The position numbers and the translations under genes were made by a program. 64,000 nt of DNA from Avibacterium paragallinarum (lineage in GTDB: Bacteria; Pseudomonadota; Gammaproteobacteria; Enterobacterales; Pasteurellaceae). The notes below the pieces were generated by a model. It worked only from the letters and a program-made list of their open reading frames with translations. It made no database searches and had not been told where the DNA came from. This document shows positions 21,410 to 31,359 of this stretch, one piece after another (the stretch's first letter is position 1; the number at the start of each line of letters is the position of its first letter). The stretch covers positions 310,001 through 374,000 of the forward strand of contig NZ_UGHK01000002.1 of assembly GCF_900450705.1 (NCBI RefSeq). Reading direction: 5' to 3'.

Positions 21410-23311
21410 TTAGTTATTTGAATTATCCTGTTTTACTGAATTTTCAGTATCCTTATTTTTTACACCATCAACTTTCGCTGTTTTCATCTCCTCATCCCAA
21501 CCAGCCGGCGGCGTAACCGGCTCACGATTCATCAATTGTTTGATCTGCTCTTCTTCAATGGTTTCATATTTCACTAACGCATCTTTCATTGCGTGTAAAA
21601 TATCCATATTGTCAATTAATAGCTGTCTTGCACGCTCGTAGTTACGAGTAACAATCGCACGGACTTCTTCATCAATAAGATGTGCTGTTTCATCAGACAT
21701 ATGTTTCGCTTTCGCCATTGAGCGTCCTAAGAATACTTCACCTTCATCTTCAGAATAAAGAATTGGACCTAATTTATCAGAAAAGCCCCACTGGGTAACC
21801 ATATTGCGTGCAATATTCGTCGCAACTTTAATGTCATTTGATGCACCAGTAGAAATATTTTCTTCACCGTAAATCAAATCTTCCGCTAAACGCCCTGCAT
21901 AAAGGGTGGAAAGTTTACTTTCTAATTGTTTTTGGCTAATGCTTACCTGATCCCCTTCTGGTAAGAAGAAGGTTACCCCTAAAGCACGGCCACGCGGAAT
22001 AATGGTGACTTTATGTACTGGATCGTGTTCTGGTACTAAATAACCCACAATGGCGTGTCCTGCTTCGTGATAAGCGGTGGATTCTTTTTGCTTATCCGTC
22101 ATAATCATTGTGCGGCGTTCAGGCCCCATATTGATTTTGTCTTTCGCTTTTTCAAACTCAAGCATTGAAACCAATGGTTTGTTCATTCGAGCAGCAAATA
22201 ATGCGGCTTCATTCACAAGGTTAGCCAAATCAGCCCCTGAATAACCTGGTGTGCCACGCGCAAGGGTCATCGCATTCACATCTGGTGCAACTGGCACTTT
22301 ACGCATATGGACTTTTAAGATTTGCTCACGTCCTAATACATCTGGCAAGCCTACCACCACTTGGCGGTCAAAACGCCCTGGACGCGTTAATGCAGGATCA
22401 AGCACATCTGGACGGTTGGTTGCGGCGATCACAATCACCCCTTCATTGCCTTCAAAACCGTCCATTTCCACCAACATTTGGTTAAGGGTTTGCTCACGCT
22501 CATCGTGTCCACCACCAAGGCCTGCACCACGTTGGCGACCTACTGCATCAATTTCATCAATGAAAATCAAGCAAGGTGCGTTTTTCTTCGCTTGTTCAAA
22601 CATATCACGCACGCGAGAAGCCCCCACGCCGACAAACATTTCAACAAAGTCAGAACCTGAAATGGTAGAAAATGGCACTTTCGCTTCACCCGCAATGGCT
22701 TTAGCTAATAAGGTTTTACCTGTTCCCGGTGGCCCAACCATTAAAATCCCTTTTGGAATTTTACCGCCCAATTTTTGGAATTTGCTTGGATCACGCAAGA
22801 AATCAACGATTTCCCCCACTTCTTCTTTGGCTTCATCACAGCCTGCCACATCAGCAAAAGTGGTTTTAATTTGCTCTTTGGTAAGCATTTTGGCACGGCT
22901 TTTACCAAAGCTCATTGCCTTGCCGCCACCGCCTTGCATTTGGCGCATAAAGAAGAACCATACGCCAACAAGTAATAGCATTGGGAACCAAGAGATGAGA
23001 ATTTGCGATAAAATACCACGTCTTTCTGGCAACGTTCCTTCTACTTTTACCTTTTTATTTAATAAATCATTCAATAATTTATCGTCATAAATTGGCATTA
23101 CGGTTGAATATTTTGAACCATCAGATTTAGTAACTTGTAATTCGTTCTCTTCAAATCGCACTTGCCGTACTTGATCATTACCCACATCCGTAATAAAGGT
23201 GGTGTAATCGGTAAGATTACCATTCGAACTACCGCTAAAGCCCTGATATGCAGACATCATAACTACTGCAATCACAATCCATAGAACTAAGTTTTTGACC
23301 ATATCTTTCAA
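21410..23311 (-). CDS. ftsH: ATP-dependent zinc metalloprotease FtsH
   Basis: Membrane-anchored AAA+ protease that degrades LpxC, heat-shock sigma factor and unassembled membrane proteins. Two transmembrane helices (about 7-24 and 104-122) flank a periplasmic domain; Walker A GPPGTGKT is at 193-200, Walker B IDEID at 251-255, the second region of homology near 295-316, and the zinc site HEAGH at 415-419. The chosen start is a TTG at 23311 with GAGGT six bases upstream; an ATG three codons later gives the more conserved MVKNLVLW start. rlmE lies upstream on the same strand, as in E. coli. Confidence 0.96.
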   Translation of the reverse strand: MKDMVKNLVLWIVIAVVMMSAYQGFSGSSNGNLTDYTTFITDVGNDQVRQVRFEENELQVTKSDGSKYSTVMPIYDDKLLNDLLNKKVKVEGTLPERRGILSQILISWFPMLLLVGVWFFFMRQMQGGGGKAMSFGKSRAKMLTKEQIKTTFADVAGCDEAKEEVGEIVDFLRDPSKFQKLGGKIPKGILMVGPPGTGKTLLAKAIAGEAKVPFSTISGSDFVEMFVGVGASRVRDMFEQAKKNAPCLIFIDEIDAVGRQRGAGLGGGHDEREQTLNQMLVEMDGFEGNEGVIVIAATNRPDVLDPALTRPGRFDRQVVVGLPDVLGREQILKVHMRKVPVAPDVNAMTLARGTPGYSGADLANLVNEAALFAARMNKPLVSMLEFEKAKDKINMGPERRTMIMTDKQKESTAYHEAGHAIVGYLVPEHDPVHKVTIIPRGRALGVTFFLPEGDQVSISQKQLESKLSTLYAGRLAEDLIYGEENISTGASNDIKVATNIARNMVTQWGFSDKLGPILYSEDEGEVFLGRSMAKAKHMSDETAHLIDEEVRAIVTRNYERARQLLIDNMDILHAMKDALVKYETIEEEQIKQLMNREPVTPPAGWDEEMKTAKVDGVKNKDTENSVKQDNSNN

Positions 23312-23394
23312 GGTTTGACCTCGTTTTTCTAAGTTAATAATTTGTTACAAGATTACTACATTCATTCCAAAATGAGAAGTTATTGAATTTATAG

Positions 23395-24024
23395 TTAATA
23401 TTTGTAACCCGTTGCCACAATATACACCTCACGAGAACGCCCACGAGATGCTTCAGGTTTACGCACTTTAACGACACTAAACAGAGAACGAATTTCTCTT
23501 AAATATTCATCAAAGCCCTCACCTTGGAAAACTTTCACAACGAAACTGCCTTTGTGCACCAATACTTGTTTACACATATCCAAAGCCAGTTCCACTAAAT
23601 ACATTGCACGAGGAATGTCCACTGATGGCATACCACTAAAATTTGGCGCCATATCCGACATTACCACATCAACTTTTGCCTCGCCTACGCGTTCAAGCAA
23701 GGCATTCAATACATTTTCTTCACGAAAATCCCCTTGCAGAAAATCCACGCCGACAATCGGATCCATTTCTAAAATATCACAAGCTATCACACGCCCTTTG
23801 CCACCAATTTGGCTTACCACATATTGCGACCAGCCACCCGGTGCAGCTCCCAGATCTACCACAGTCATACCAGGTTTAAATAACCGATCCGTTTGCTGAA
23901 TTTCATCAAGCTTAAAATATGCCCGCGAACGCAGCTTTTGTTTATGTGCTTTTTGCACAAACGGATCTTTAAAATGCTCATTCAACCAACGCGTTGAACT
24001 TGCTGAACGTTTTTTCTTTCCCAT
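23395..24024 (-). CDS. rlmE: 23S rRNA (uridine-2552-2'-O)-methyltransferase
   Basis: A 209-residue FtsJ/RrmJ-type enzyme that methylates U2552 of 23S rRNA late in 50S assembly. SAM-binding motif [10 protein letters not shown] and the MSDMAPN block are clear, and the K-D-K-E catalytic tetrad regions ([37 protein letters not shown]) are all present. Start ATG is at 24024. It is followed by ftsH after 83 bases, the order conserved in gammaproteobacteria. Confidence 0.94.
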   Translation of the reverse strand: MGKKKRSASSTRWLNEHFKDPFVQKAHKQKLRSRAYFKLDEIQQTDRLFKPGMTVVDLGAAPGGWSQYVVSQIGGKGRVIACDILEMDPIVGVDFLQGDFREENVLNALLERVGEAKVDVVMSDMAPNFSGMPSVDIPRAMYLVELALDMCKQVLVHKGSFVVKVFQGEGFDEYLREIRSLFSVVKVRKPEASRGRSREVYIVATGYKY

Positions 24025-24256
24025 TATTTCTTAATTTTAGCTTATACCGTACACATTGATATAAGGTCAAAAACACTAAATTTCAAGTTATGAATAATTT
24101 TAACATAAAACAACCACAGACTCATATAACTCCCTACCTATGCAATAAAAAGAAGGAATATCTTGGCCCAAACTTTGTTGCGAACTAAGAAGCCTGCAGA
24201 ATTTATAGACAATTATCAATAAATAAAGTGCGGTACGATTTCTTGATAAAAATATA

Positions 24257-24826
24257 TCACATTGATAAATGTGATGAATTATCCCTATTCTTTGTATGAT
24301 GAAAAAATGCATAAATATGCGGTAAAATTTGGCTAATCATATTAAGTTGTTGAATAGGAATACCTATTTCAGATTGGGACACTTTATCTTCCGTATTCTC
24401 ATTAAGTTGATGTAATGCCTGTTGAATGTTACTTAGTAATTTATCAAATACCGCCGCAGATAAAGACTCAATATGCTCTAAAGCATAAATTAATTTCTTG
24501 GCAATCGGATAAAACTCAGCCCAAAAATCACTATTATATGAAATATGTTTGATATTTTCTCGATATGCTCCTAACGCTGAAATATAACTCAATAACGAAT
24601 AATTTAGCTTCAAGATCTCAAATCCACTTTGTAAATAGTCTTGATATTTTTCTGGATTACTATTCATATTTGACATTATTGTACTCAACGCCATTGCATA
24701 CTCGTGTGCTTTCCTACGGGCAATCCGATACTGTAAACCATCGCACTTTCCAAATTGCAACTGACTTACAATATAAAGCAGGTATTTCCCATCACTCCGT
24801 ATCGCTTGATGACTTACTTTATTTAA
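24257..24826 (-). pseudogene. yccS: YccS-family membrane protein, C-terminal fragment
   Basis: The frame runs from the edge of IS1016 copy 2 (24826) to a stop at 24257, giving about 189 residues. It contains LQYRIARRKAHEYAMALS, matching the cytoplasmic C-terminal region of YccS/YhfK (FUSC-type) inner membrane proteins. The only in-frame start is a TTG at 24760, and the homology extends upstream of it to the IS, so this is a remnant, not a gene. The N-terminal remnant lies on the other side of the IS; the middle of the protein (several hundred residues, including a second membrane bundle) is missing. Confidence 0.85.
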
Positions 24827-25545
24827 GGGGCTGTCCTAGATAACTAGACTAAACTCCCTTTAACCAATTGTTTTAAAATAGAAATTTGACTTTTTATGTT
24901 GCTGTAATTAAAACGCCATTCACATTCCTTTAAATAAAGCTCAAAATGCGCTTTTGGGATACCATTAAATTTGCGTAAATGGCGTTTTGCTTGGCTCCAA
25001 AAATTCTCAATTCCGTTAATGTGGTTATGATTTTCAGCAAAATGTGTGCTGTGATTGATACGAAAATGACTAAATTCACTCACATCAAGCACGTCATAAC
25101 TACGATAATTATCGGTGTAAACAATACTATCAGGCTTTACCTGCTCCCGAATAATGGGTAACAAGGTGGCAGATTGCGTATTTGGAACCGCAACGGTATA
25201 AACCTTGCCATTGCGCTTGAGAAGCCCGAATACCGCAATTTTCCCTGCCGCACCACGACCACGTTTGCCTTTGCGAGCACCGCCAAAATAACTTTCATCG
25301 GCTTCAATTTCACCTTCAAACATCTCTAAGTGAAGGCTGTTTTGATAGATGAGTTGGCGTAAACGATGAAAGTAATATGCGGCAGTCGTTTTGTTTACAT
25401 TGACTAACTCTGCTGCTGTCCTTGCAGTAACACCTGCAACAAATAGCTCAATGAGTTTATTTTGTTTGTGCTGACTTAGACGACTTTTTCTCATTGGTTC
25501 ATTCTAACCTAAATAGATTTTTTAGTTGTTATCTAGGACAGCCCC
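24827..25545 (-). mobile_element. IS1016-type insertion sequence, copy 2, inside yccS
   Basis: 719 bp with the same perfect 18-bp terminal repeats as copies 1 and 3. The left octamer TTATTTAA and right octamer AAAATATT do not match, so no target duplication. The flanks are two non-adjacent parts of yccS, which shows that DNA was lost at this point. Orientation is the same as the other copies. Confidence 0.93.
24844..25494 (-). CDS. IS1016-type transposase, copy 2 (intact)
   Basis: 216 residues, identical to the copy 1 product, with D66, D128 and E163 retained and the helix-turn-helix near residues 18-46. Potentially active. Confidence 0.92.
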   Translation of the reverse strand: MRKSRLSQHKQNKLIELFVAGVTARTAAELVNVNKTTAAYYFHRLRQLIYQNSLHLEMFEGEIEADESYFGGARKGKRGRGAAGKIAVFGLLKRNGKVYTVAVPNTQSATLLPIIREQVKPDSIVYTDNYRSYDVLDVSEFSHFRINHSTHFAENHNHINGIENFWSQAKRHLRKFNGIPKAHFELYLKECEWRFNYSNIKSQISILKQLVKGSLV

Positions 25546-25730
25546 AAAATATTTTTGACTCTTCCCGTTAAGCCATTATCTAAATCAGCCAAACCACCTG
25601 CAATAATTCCTAGAACTAATGGCATACTTTGTTGAGATATATTTAACATCCACACCGAGAATGTTGCAATATTTACCGCAATAAACACCGGGATTGTCGC
25701 AATGACTTTCGCATTTAACCAATTATTCAT
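25546..25730 (-). pseudogene. yccS: YccS-family membrane protein, N-terminal fragment
   Basis: About 61 residues from the ATG at 25730 to the IS junction: MNNWLNAKVIATIPVFIAVN, then a hydrophobic helix and GIIAGGLADLDNGLTGRVKN, the conserved start of YccS (TLGMVAAALTDLDDRLAGR in the E. coli protein). The frame continues a few residues into the IS and ends at 25533. Together with the C-terminal fragment only about a third of a ~720-residue protein survives. It follows mgsA by 36 bases on the same strand. Confidence 0.85.
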
Positions 25731-25766
25731 CTTTACATACCTAAACAACGCATTGGCAAGCTTTAC

Positions 25767-26216
25767 TTATTTTAGTCGTTCTTTTAAATAACCATCATAG
25801 TTAGGGATACAAATATCCGTTTCCTGGTGAAATAGCTCGGAATAAATTATAAAATCAGCACTTGCAACATTCATTGCTACAGGAATATTCCAAACGGTTG
25901 CAATTCGCATTAACGCTTTTACATCAGGATCATGCGGTACTGCATTCATCGGATCCCAAAAGAAAATTAAAATATCTATTTTTTTCTCCGCAATAAGTGC
26001 CCCCAATTGTTGATCTCCGCCCATTGGTCCACTTAACAAGGCATTCACGGTTAAATTCACTTCTGTCTGAATTAAATTTCCCGTTGTACCCGTTGCATAA
26101 AGAAAATGCTTCTCAAGTAAAGCGCGGTGTTTTTTACACCAGTTTATTAATTTTTCTTTACAATGATCGTGAGCAACAAGTGCTATATTTTTATGTTTAG
26201 AAAGCTGTCTAATCAT
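25767..26216 (-). CDS. mgsA: Methylglyoxal synthase
   Basis: Converts dihydroxyacetone phosphate to methylglyoxal, a bypass used when sugar phosphates build up. The 149-residue protein has the family blocks [25 protein letters not shown] (with the catalytic Asp region) and [16 protein letters not shown] (with the conserved His). Start ATG at 26216 behind GGAGGAGA is strong. A stable hairpin with a T-run lies only 17 bases upstream, and IS1016 copy 3 lies 62 bases upstream, so its promoter arrangement is unusual. Confidence 0.93.
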   Translation of the reverse strand: MIRQLSKHKNIALVAHDHCKEKLINWCKKHRALLEKHFLYATGTTGNLIQTEVNLTVNALLSGPMGGDQQLGALIAEKKIDILIFFWDPMNAVPHDPDVKALMRIATVWNIPVAMNVASADFIIYSELFHQETDICIPNYDGYLKERLK

Positions 26217-26232
26217 CTTCTCCTCCGAATAA

Positions 26233-26257
26233 AAAAGTGAGCATAAAGCCCACTTTT
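26233..26257 (-). terminator. Rho-independent terminator between yccT and mgsA
   Basis: Ten-base stem (AAAAGTGGGC / GCTCACTTTT in the transcript, one G-U pair) followed by TTTTTTATT. It is oriented to stop transcripts coming from yccT, but IS1016 copy 3 now lies between yccT and this hairpin. It sits within the mgsA leader. Confidence 0.65.
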
Positions 26258-26277
26258 CTTAGATAACAATATTCTTT

Positions 26278-26996
26278 GGGGCTGTCCTAGATAACTAGAC
26301 TAAACTCCCTTTAACCAATTGTTTTAAAATAGAAATTTGACTTTTTATGTTGCTGTAATTAAAACGCCATTCACATTCCTTTAAATAAAGCTCAAAATGC
26401 GCTTTTGGGATACCATTAAATTTGCGTAAATGGCGTTTTGCTTGGCTTCAAAAATTCTCAATTCCGTTAATGTGGTTATGATTTTCAGCAAAATGTGTGC
26501 TGTGATTGATACGAAAATGACTAAATTCACTCACATCAAGCACGTCATAACTACGATAATTATCGGTGTAAACAATACTATCAGGCTTTACCTGCTCCCG
26601 AATAATGGGTAACAAGGTGGCAGATTGCGTATTTGGAACCGCAACGGTATAAACCTTGCCATTGCGCTTGAGAAGCCCGAATACCGCAATTTTCCCTGCC
26701 GCACCACGACCACGTTTGCCTTTGCGAGCACCGCCAAAATAACTTTCATCGGCTTCAATTTCACCTTCAAACATCTCTAAGTGAAGGCTGTTTTGATAGA
26801 TGAGTTGGCGTAAACGATGAAAGTAATATGCGGCAGTCGTTTTGTTTACATTGACTAACTCTGCTGCTGTCCTTGCAGTAACACCTGCAACAAATAGCTC
26901 AATGAGTTTATTTTGTTTGTGCTGACTTAGACGACTTTTTCTCATTGGTTCATTCTAACCTAAATAGATTTTTTAGTTGTTATCTAGGACAGCCCC
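26278..26996 (-). mobile_element. IS1016-type insertion sequence, copy 3, with target duplication
   Basis: 719 bp, same 18-bp terminal repeats. It is flanked by an exact 8-bp direct repeat TATTCTTT at 26270-26277 and 26997-27004, the target-site duplication expected for this family. So this is a simple insertion between mgsA and yccT. The duplicated bases overlap the last base of the yccT stop codon, leaving yccT whole. Confidence 0.95.
26295..26945 (-). pseudogene. IS1016-type transposase, copy 3 (nonsense mutation)
   Basis: Identical in appearance to copy 2 except for a C-to-T change at 26448 on the plus strand, which turns the W166 codon TGG into TGA. The product would stop after 165 residues (ending GIENF), keeping D66, D128 and E163 but losing the last 51 residues. 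Probably inactive; the element could still be moved by the intact transposases. Confidence 0.9.
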
Positions 26997-27003
26997 TATT
27001 CTT

Positions 27004-27663
27004 TTATTTCTGTTTAGTTGCCCAATTTAAGAAACGTTTCTGCGTCTCTTTATCGGCCTGTTGGAACCAATATTGTAATTGCTGTTCCACAACATTCTCT
27101 CCCTGAACCGTAATTTTTCCTTTTTGAGCTTTTGCCATTGTCGGAACAACTGATGGCATCATATTCACAGCAAACGAAGACACCGCTGCAACAGCACCAG
27201 ATGCGTTATATTCAGAAAGATTATCAATCAAATTTAAGCCTGGTAAAAAACCTTCTTGTTTTAACTTATCTAGTTTAAAAGGAATTGCCTGACCAGAAAC
27301 CGTTTTCAAATAAATCACTGGGTGATCATTATAATCTGCCGCCTCACGATCATTTTCAATATGCGGGGCAGAAATGACTAAATCATCTGAATGGCCTTGG
27401 AAAGTTACAATAATTGGGTCGGATTCAAATAAAGAACGCTCTGAACCACCAGTTCTGATCACTTCACTCACACGTACTACAACTTGATGAAGCTGAGACT
27501 CACTCGCATTGAAAGAGTTTGTTGATTTTAATAAAGATTTACTGGCTTTTTGTCCATCGATAGCTAAAAAATCAACATTAGACGAACTCGTTACAACACC
27601 TGCAAAACTTGTTGTACTGGTTAATAATAATGCGGTAGCTAATGCCGCAAAACGAAATTTCAT
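27004..27663 (-). CDS. yccT: YccT-like DUF2057 (UPF0319) secreted protein
   Basis: A 219-residue protein with a signal peptide (about residues 1-21, cleavage after SFA) and the DUF2057 blocks LAIDGQK, QVVVRVSEVIRTGGSE and ISAPHIEND. Function unknown; in E. coli yccT also lies next to mgsA. The ATG at 27663 with AAGGAGC upstream is chosen over an ATG five codons earlier. Its stop codon abuts IS1016 copy 3, whose insertion left the reading frame intact but cut it off from its terminator. Confidence 0.85.
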   Translation of the reverse strand: MKFRFAALATALLLTSTTSFAGVVTSSSNVDFLAIDGQKASKSLLKSTNSFNASESQLHQVVVRVSEVIRTGGSERSLFESDPIIVTFQGHSDDLVISAPHIENDREAADYNDHPVIYLKTVSGQAIPFKLDKLKQEGFLPGLNLIDNLSEYNASGAVAAVSSFAVNMMPSVVPTMAKAQKGKITVQGENVVEQQLQYWFQQADKETQKRFLNWATKQK

Positions 27664-27864
27664 ATTAGCTCCTTCCATATAAGGGATAATGTTCTAAGAT
27701 ACCTTAAGAAAATAAGGTTCGGTGAATATGCTATTCTAATTTAGTAAAAATGGAAATAGAAAAAAGCATTTTTACATAAATTTATGATTTAAATTAAAAT
27801 ACAATGCCATTTCATTTACAAATAAACTTCCATTATGACAAATATCAAATCCCCCTCTCAATAT

Positions 27865-28317
27865 TCACCACTTCCTTAACGCCGCACTATCACTTTCTCT
27901 ATGCTCAACCCAACGTTCGCCGTTTTCTGTTTGTTCTTTTTTCCAAAATGGGGCTTTGCTTTTGAGGAAATCCATAATAAATTCATTGGCTTGGTAGGCT
28001 TCACCACGGTGTGGTGAACTCACTGCCACGAGAACAATTTCATCGCCCGTATACAATAGCCCGACACGGTGGATTACGGCGATGCGTAATAATTGCCAAC
28101 GCTGACAGGCTTCCTCCACGATTTCGCGTAAGGCTTTTTCTGTCATTGCAGGATAATGCTCCAAAAAGAGGCTAGAAACGTTGTCGCCTAAATTCATTTC
28201 TCGCACTTTACCCACAAAAATCACTGCAGCCCCAACAGAATGCGGTTCAGCCACCCAACGATAAACGGCATTTTGGTCGAAAGGCTCGCTTTGCACTGCG
28301 ATTTGAATATCTGCCAT
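27865..28317 (-). CDS. moaE: Molybdopterin synthase large subunit MoaE
   Basis: With MoaD converts precursor Z (cPMP) to molybdopterin. The 150-residue protein has VGAAVIFVGKVREMN, the conserved HYPAMTEKAL block and the catalytic Lys region KSKAPFWKKE. Last gene of moaACDE; the moaD stop is one base away, giving tight coupling. Confidence 0.93.
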   Translation of the reverse strand: MADIQIAVQSEPFDQNAVYRWVAEPHSVGAAVIFVGKVREMNLGDNVSSLFLEHYPAMTEKALREIVEEACQRWQLLRIAVIHRVGLLYTGDEIVLVAVSSPHRGEAYQANEFIMDFLKSKAPFWKKEQTENGERWVEHRESDSAALRKW

Positions 28318-28318
28318 T

Positions 28319-28564
28319 TTATCCCCCAGTTACCGGTGGGAAGAATGCCACTTCATCGCCATTTTGCACCGCACTTTCAAGGCTGGCGAGGGTTTGGTTA
28401 ATGGCAACGAGCAGTTTTTCTTTATCTAATGCCAACGCCCATTTTTCCCCTCTAGCACTCAAATGTTGGCGTAATGCTTCCGCATTGGCGAAAGGTTCGT
28501 TCACGTCAATACTATCAACACCGATCAATTCGCGAGTTTGTGCGAAAAATAATACTTTTATCAT
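28319..28564 (-). CDS. moaD: Molybdopterin synthase sulfur carrier MoaD
   Basis: An 81-residue ubiquitin-like protein ending in PPVTGG; the C-terminal Gly-Gly is adenylated by MoeB and then carries the thiocarboxylate sulfur. moeB is present at 42410. The start overlaps the moaC stop by four bases (ATGA-type). An uptake signal lies in its coding sequence near 28367. Confidence 0.93.
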   Translation of the reverse strand: MIKVLFFAQTRELIGVDSIDVNEPFANAEALRQHLSARGEKWALALDKEKLLVAINQTLASLESAVQNGDEVAFFPPVTGG

Positions 28565-29046
28565 TGCTGTTGTCCTGCTAAAAAATGCCCCGATTTACCA
28601 CCGCACTTTTCTAAAAGGCGGATATGCTCAATCACGATGTCTTTTTGTACCGCTTTACACATATCATAAATAGTCAATGCCGCAACGCTCACGGCGGTGA
28701 GAGCTTCCATTTCAACCCCTGTTTTGCCCGTTAATTTGCACAGGCTTTCAATGCGAACTTGGTTGCTTTCAGGCAAAGCGGTCAAAGATACTTCCACTTT
28801 TGAGAGCAATAACGGGTGGCACAAGGGGATTAAATCCCAAGTGCGTTTTGCCGCTTGAATGCCCGCAATGCGTGCGGTGGCGAACACATCGCCTTTGTGA
28901 TGTTGCCCCGACAAAATCATTTGCAACGTGGCTTCGGACATTGAAACCAAAGCTTCCGCTCGGGCTTCTCGCACCGTATCTTGCTTGGCGGAAACGTCCA
29001 CCATATTGGCTTCGCCATTGTTATTGATATGAGTGAATTTAGTCAT
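28561..29046 (-). CDS. moaC: Cyclic pyranopterin monophosphate synthase MoaC
   Basis: A 161-residue enzyme completing cPMP formation from the MoaA product. Shows [40 protein letters not shown] and the [17 protein letters not shown]-like block of MoaC. Lies 14 bases after moaA and overlaps moaD. moaB is absent from the cluster, as in Haemophilus. An uptake signal lies near 28600. Confidence 0.94.
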   Translation of the reverse strand: MTKFTHINNNGEANMVDVSAKQDTVREARAEALVSMSEATLQMILSGQHHKGDVFATARIAGIQAAKRTWDLIPLCHPLLLSKVEVSLTALPESNQVRIESLCKLTGKTGVEMEALTAVSVAALTIYDMCKAVQKDIVIEHIRLLEKCGGKSGHFLAGQQQ

Positions 29047-29060
29047 AATTTTTCCTTTGA

Positions 29061-30074
29061 TTAACCGCCAATACTGGCAAGGTGATTTCGCACGCCACTG
29101 TCGCCTTGATGTAAAAAATGATGTTCGCGTTTACCTTGCAAAGCGGAAAAAATGCGTGCTTCTAATTGGGCTTGTTGATCGTCATTTTGCAATAAATTCC
29201 GCAATTCAATGCCCTCTTCGCCAAATAAGCAAAGGTGCAATTTGCCTTTTGCGGAAACTCTTAGGCGGTTGCAACTGGCACAAAAATTTTTTTCATAAGG
29301 CATTATCAAGCCGATTTCCCCTTGATAATCAGGGTGTTTGAACACTTTGGCAGGGCCGTCTAAATAAGAACGAGTTTGAAGCTGCCAACCCGCTGACAAC
29401 AGTTTATCCGCAAGGATTTGCCCCGAAAGATGATATTGCTGAAAAAATTGATCCATTTCGCCCGTTTGCATTAATTCAATAAAACGCATTTGGATCGGGC
29501 GGTGTTTGATCCACGCAAGGAATGCCTCAAATTCGTGATCGTTCAGGTTTTTCATCAACACGGCATTCACTTTTACCTTTTCATAACCCACTTCAAAAGC
29601 CCGTTCAATGCCTTGCATTATGTCGGCAAATTTATCAATGCCCGTAATGCGTTGAAACATTTTGGGATCAAGGCTATCTACGCTCACATTAATGGAGGTA
29701 ACGCCCGCCTGTCGCCAAGCTGCTACCTCTTTTGCCATACGATAACCGTTGGTGGTGAGGGCGATTTGTTTAATATTTTCTGTTTGACGCAGGGTTTCCA
29801 CAATAGGCAAAAAATCTTTCCGCAAGGTGGGTTCACCGCCTGTAATGCGGATTTTTTCCGTCCCTAAATGGCTGAACGCTCGTACCAAACGGCGAATTTC
29901 ATTTAAAGTCAGAAAGCTCGGTTTAGTCGGCTCGGGCTGATAACCATTGGGTAAACAATAGTTACAACGAAAATTGCACATATCCGTAATGGACAGTCGC
30001 AAATAGTAATATTGGCGAGCAAAACCATCGATAAGACGCGTTTCGCCCACTTGCGTTATGGGAATGCGTTGCAT
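29061..30074 (-). CDS. moaA: GTP 3',8-cyclase MoaA (radical SAM)
   Basis: First step of molybdenum cofactor synthesis from GTP. The 337-residue protein has the radical-SAM cysteines in [17 protein letters not shown], the C-terminal second cluster (CASCNRLRV...CLFGEEG) and the terminal Gly-Gly. The frame is open upstream to 30128, but the ATG at 30074 behind AGAAAGGTG gives the family start MQRIPI and leaves the leader free for a riboswitch. Heads moaACDE. Confidence 0.95.
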   Translation of the reverse strand: MQRIPITQVGETRLIDGFARQYYYLRLSITDMCNFRCNYCLPNGYQPEPTKPSFLTLNEIRRLVRAFSHLGTEKIRITGGEPTLRKDFLPIVETLRQTENIKQIALTTNGYRMAKEVAAWRQAGVTSINVSVDSLDPKMFQRITGIDKFADIMQGIERAFEVGYEKVKVNAVLMKNLNDHEFEAFLAWIKHRPIQMRFIELMQTGEMDQFFQQYHLSGQILADKLLSAGWQLQTRSYLDGPAKVFKHPDYQGEIGLIMPYEKNFCASCNRLRVSAKGKLHLCLFGEEGIELRNLLQNDDQQAQLEARIFSALQGKREHHFLHQGDSGVRNHLASIGG

Positions 30075-30099
30075 TAGACACCTTTCTAAAATGAGAGGA

Positions 30100-30195
30100 T
30101 AAACCGTTTCCAGCGTATCCCTGAGCAATGCTATTCATTGCTGGCATTGTCGCCTTATTTTGTGAGTTAAACGTAGGCGAACAAGCTCGGAGTTA
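30100..30195 (-). ncRNA. Probable molybdenum cofactor (Moco) riboswitch upstream of moaA
   Basis: The moaA leader reads CTCCGAGC, then a TCGCCT/AGGCGA stem, GACAATGCC, a perfect AGCAATG/CATTGCT hairpin, CAGGGATACGCTGG and AAACGG just before the ribosome site. This fits what I recall of the Moco RNA motif found upstream of moaA in Haemophilus and E. coli. Known members sense molybdenum or tungsten cofactor and repress translation or transcription. Assignment is by eye, not by covariance model. Confidence 0.7.
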
Positions 30196-30411
30196 TGCGA
30201 AAATTTACGCTTATTTTAAGGGGAGAAGGTGATTTTTGCTATACCTCAAATGAGATCTTCATCAAAAAAATGAAATTTTTTGCTTATAAATAAATTATAT
30301 AAACAAATACATAACGAATTTACGCAAAATTTATACCGCACTTTTATGTAAATTTGTTTATACTTACTGGCAATCAGATGAAAAATTACCGCATAATTTT
30401 AAGGAACAACA

Positions 30412-31341
30412 ATGACAGACCTCACCGCACATAGTCGGCACGAAAACCTCGATAACATTAATCATATGGTGGCGATCGGGGGGGGACACGGTCTTGGGCG
30501 AGTGATGTCCGCTTTAAGTTTTATGAATGAGCGCCTCACAGGTATTGTTACCACTACGGATAACGGCAGCTCAACGGGGCGTATTCGTCAGCAACAGGGC
30601 GGGATCGCGTGGGGCGATTTGCGGAATTGTTTAAATCAAATCATCACCGAACCGAGTACCGCGTCTTCATTGTTTGAATATCGCTTTTCAGGCACGGGGG
30701 AACTCGCAGGGCATAATCTCGGTAATTTAATGCTGAAAGCGTTGGAAAATATGCAAATTCGTCCCACGGAGGGGGTGAATTTAATTCGTGATTTGTTACG
30801 CGTAAAATCCTTTATTGTGCCGATGTCCGAAAGCCCCGTACATCTTGCTGCCGCCTTGCCCTCTGGCTCGAGTATCGTGGGTGAAGTAGAAATTGATGAG
30901 CTGGCAGAGTTGCCTAAATCCATTTTTCTTGTGCCATTGGTTCAAGCGACGCCAGAAGCGGTGCAAGCCATTGAAAAAGCCGAAGTGATCCTTTTCGGGC
31001 CAGGCAGCTTTCTCACTAGCATAATGCCACCGATTTTGTTGCCTGAAATTATCGAAGCCCTCAAACAAAGCCAAGCGAAAAAAATTTTTATTGATAATTT
31101 AGGTATTGAACATAGCCCCTCGGCGGTGCTTTCACTTCAAGATCGGATTAACTGGATCAACGAAACCGTTGGGCAAAAGATCATTAACGGGGCAATCGTG
31201 CAAAACGGCTTAATGCCTGAAAACCCTGATCCCCAGTTAAAAATTATTGAACGGCATTTAAGAGCTGACGATATTAGCTACCGCCACGATCGTACACTCC
31301 TTTGCAAAGCCATTGATGATTTAATCGGAGAATTTGCCTAA
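30412..31341 (+). CDS. YvcK/YbhK family protein (gluconeogenesis-factor-like, CofD fold)
   Basis: A 309-residue protein with AIGGGHGLGRV (nucleotide-binding loop), TTDNGSSTGRIR and ILFGPGSFLTSIMP, the signature of the YvcK/CofD-like family. B. subtilis YvcK binds UDP-GlcNAc and affects carbon metabolism and cell shape; E. coli YbhK, next to moaA, is uncharacterised. Here too it is divergent from moaA. The GGG loop is encoded by a run of eight G, a possible slip site but required by the motif. Start at 30412 behind AAGGAAC. Confidence 0.88.
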   Translation: MTDLTAHSRHENLDNINHMVAIGGGHGLGRVMSALSFMNERLTGIVTTTDNGSSTGRIRQQQGGIAWGDLRNCLNQIITEPSTASSLFEYRFSGTGELAGHNLGNLMLKALENMQIRPTEGVNLIRDLLRVKSFIVPMSESPVHLAAALPSGSSIVGEVEIDELAELPKSIFLVPLVQATPEAVQAIEKAEVILFGPGSFLTSIMPPILLPEIIEALKQSQAKKIFIDNLGIEHSPSAVLSLQDRINWINETVGQKIINGAIVQNGLMPENPDPQLKIIERHLRADDISYRHDRTLLCKAIDDLIGEFA

Positions 31342-31359
31342 AAACAGGATACATAACAG

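Noticed and set aside
22251-23090. Long plus-strand open frame (279 codons) opposite ftsH
   Set aside because: Antisense to the conserved ATPase region of ftsH; composition follows from the coding bias of ftsH.
24257-24760. 167-codon open frame starting at a TTG (24760) as an independent gene
   Set aside because: Homology to YccS continues upstream of the TTG to the IS junction, so it is a fragment.
30478-30485. G8 run in the YvcK-family gene
   Set aside because: It encodes the required Gly-Gly-Gly loop in frame and the gene is intact; no sign of a phase-variation role.
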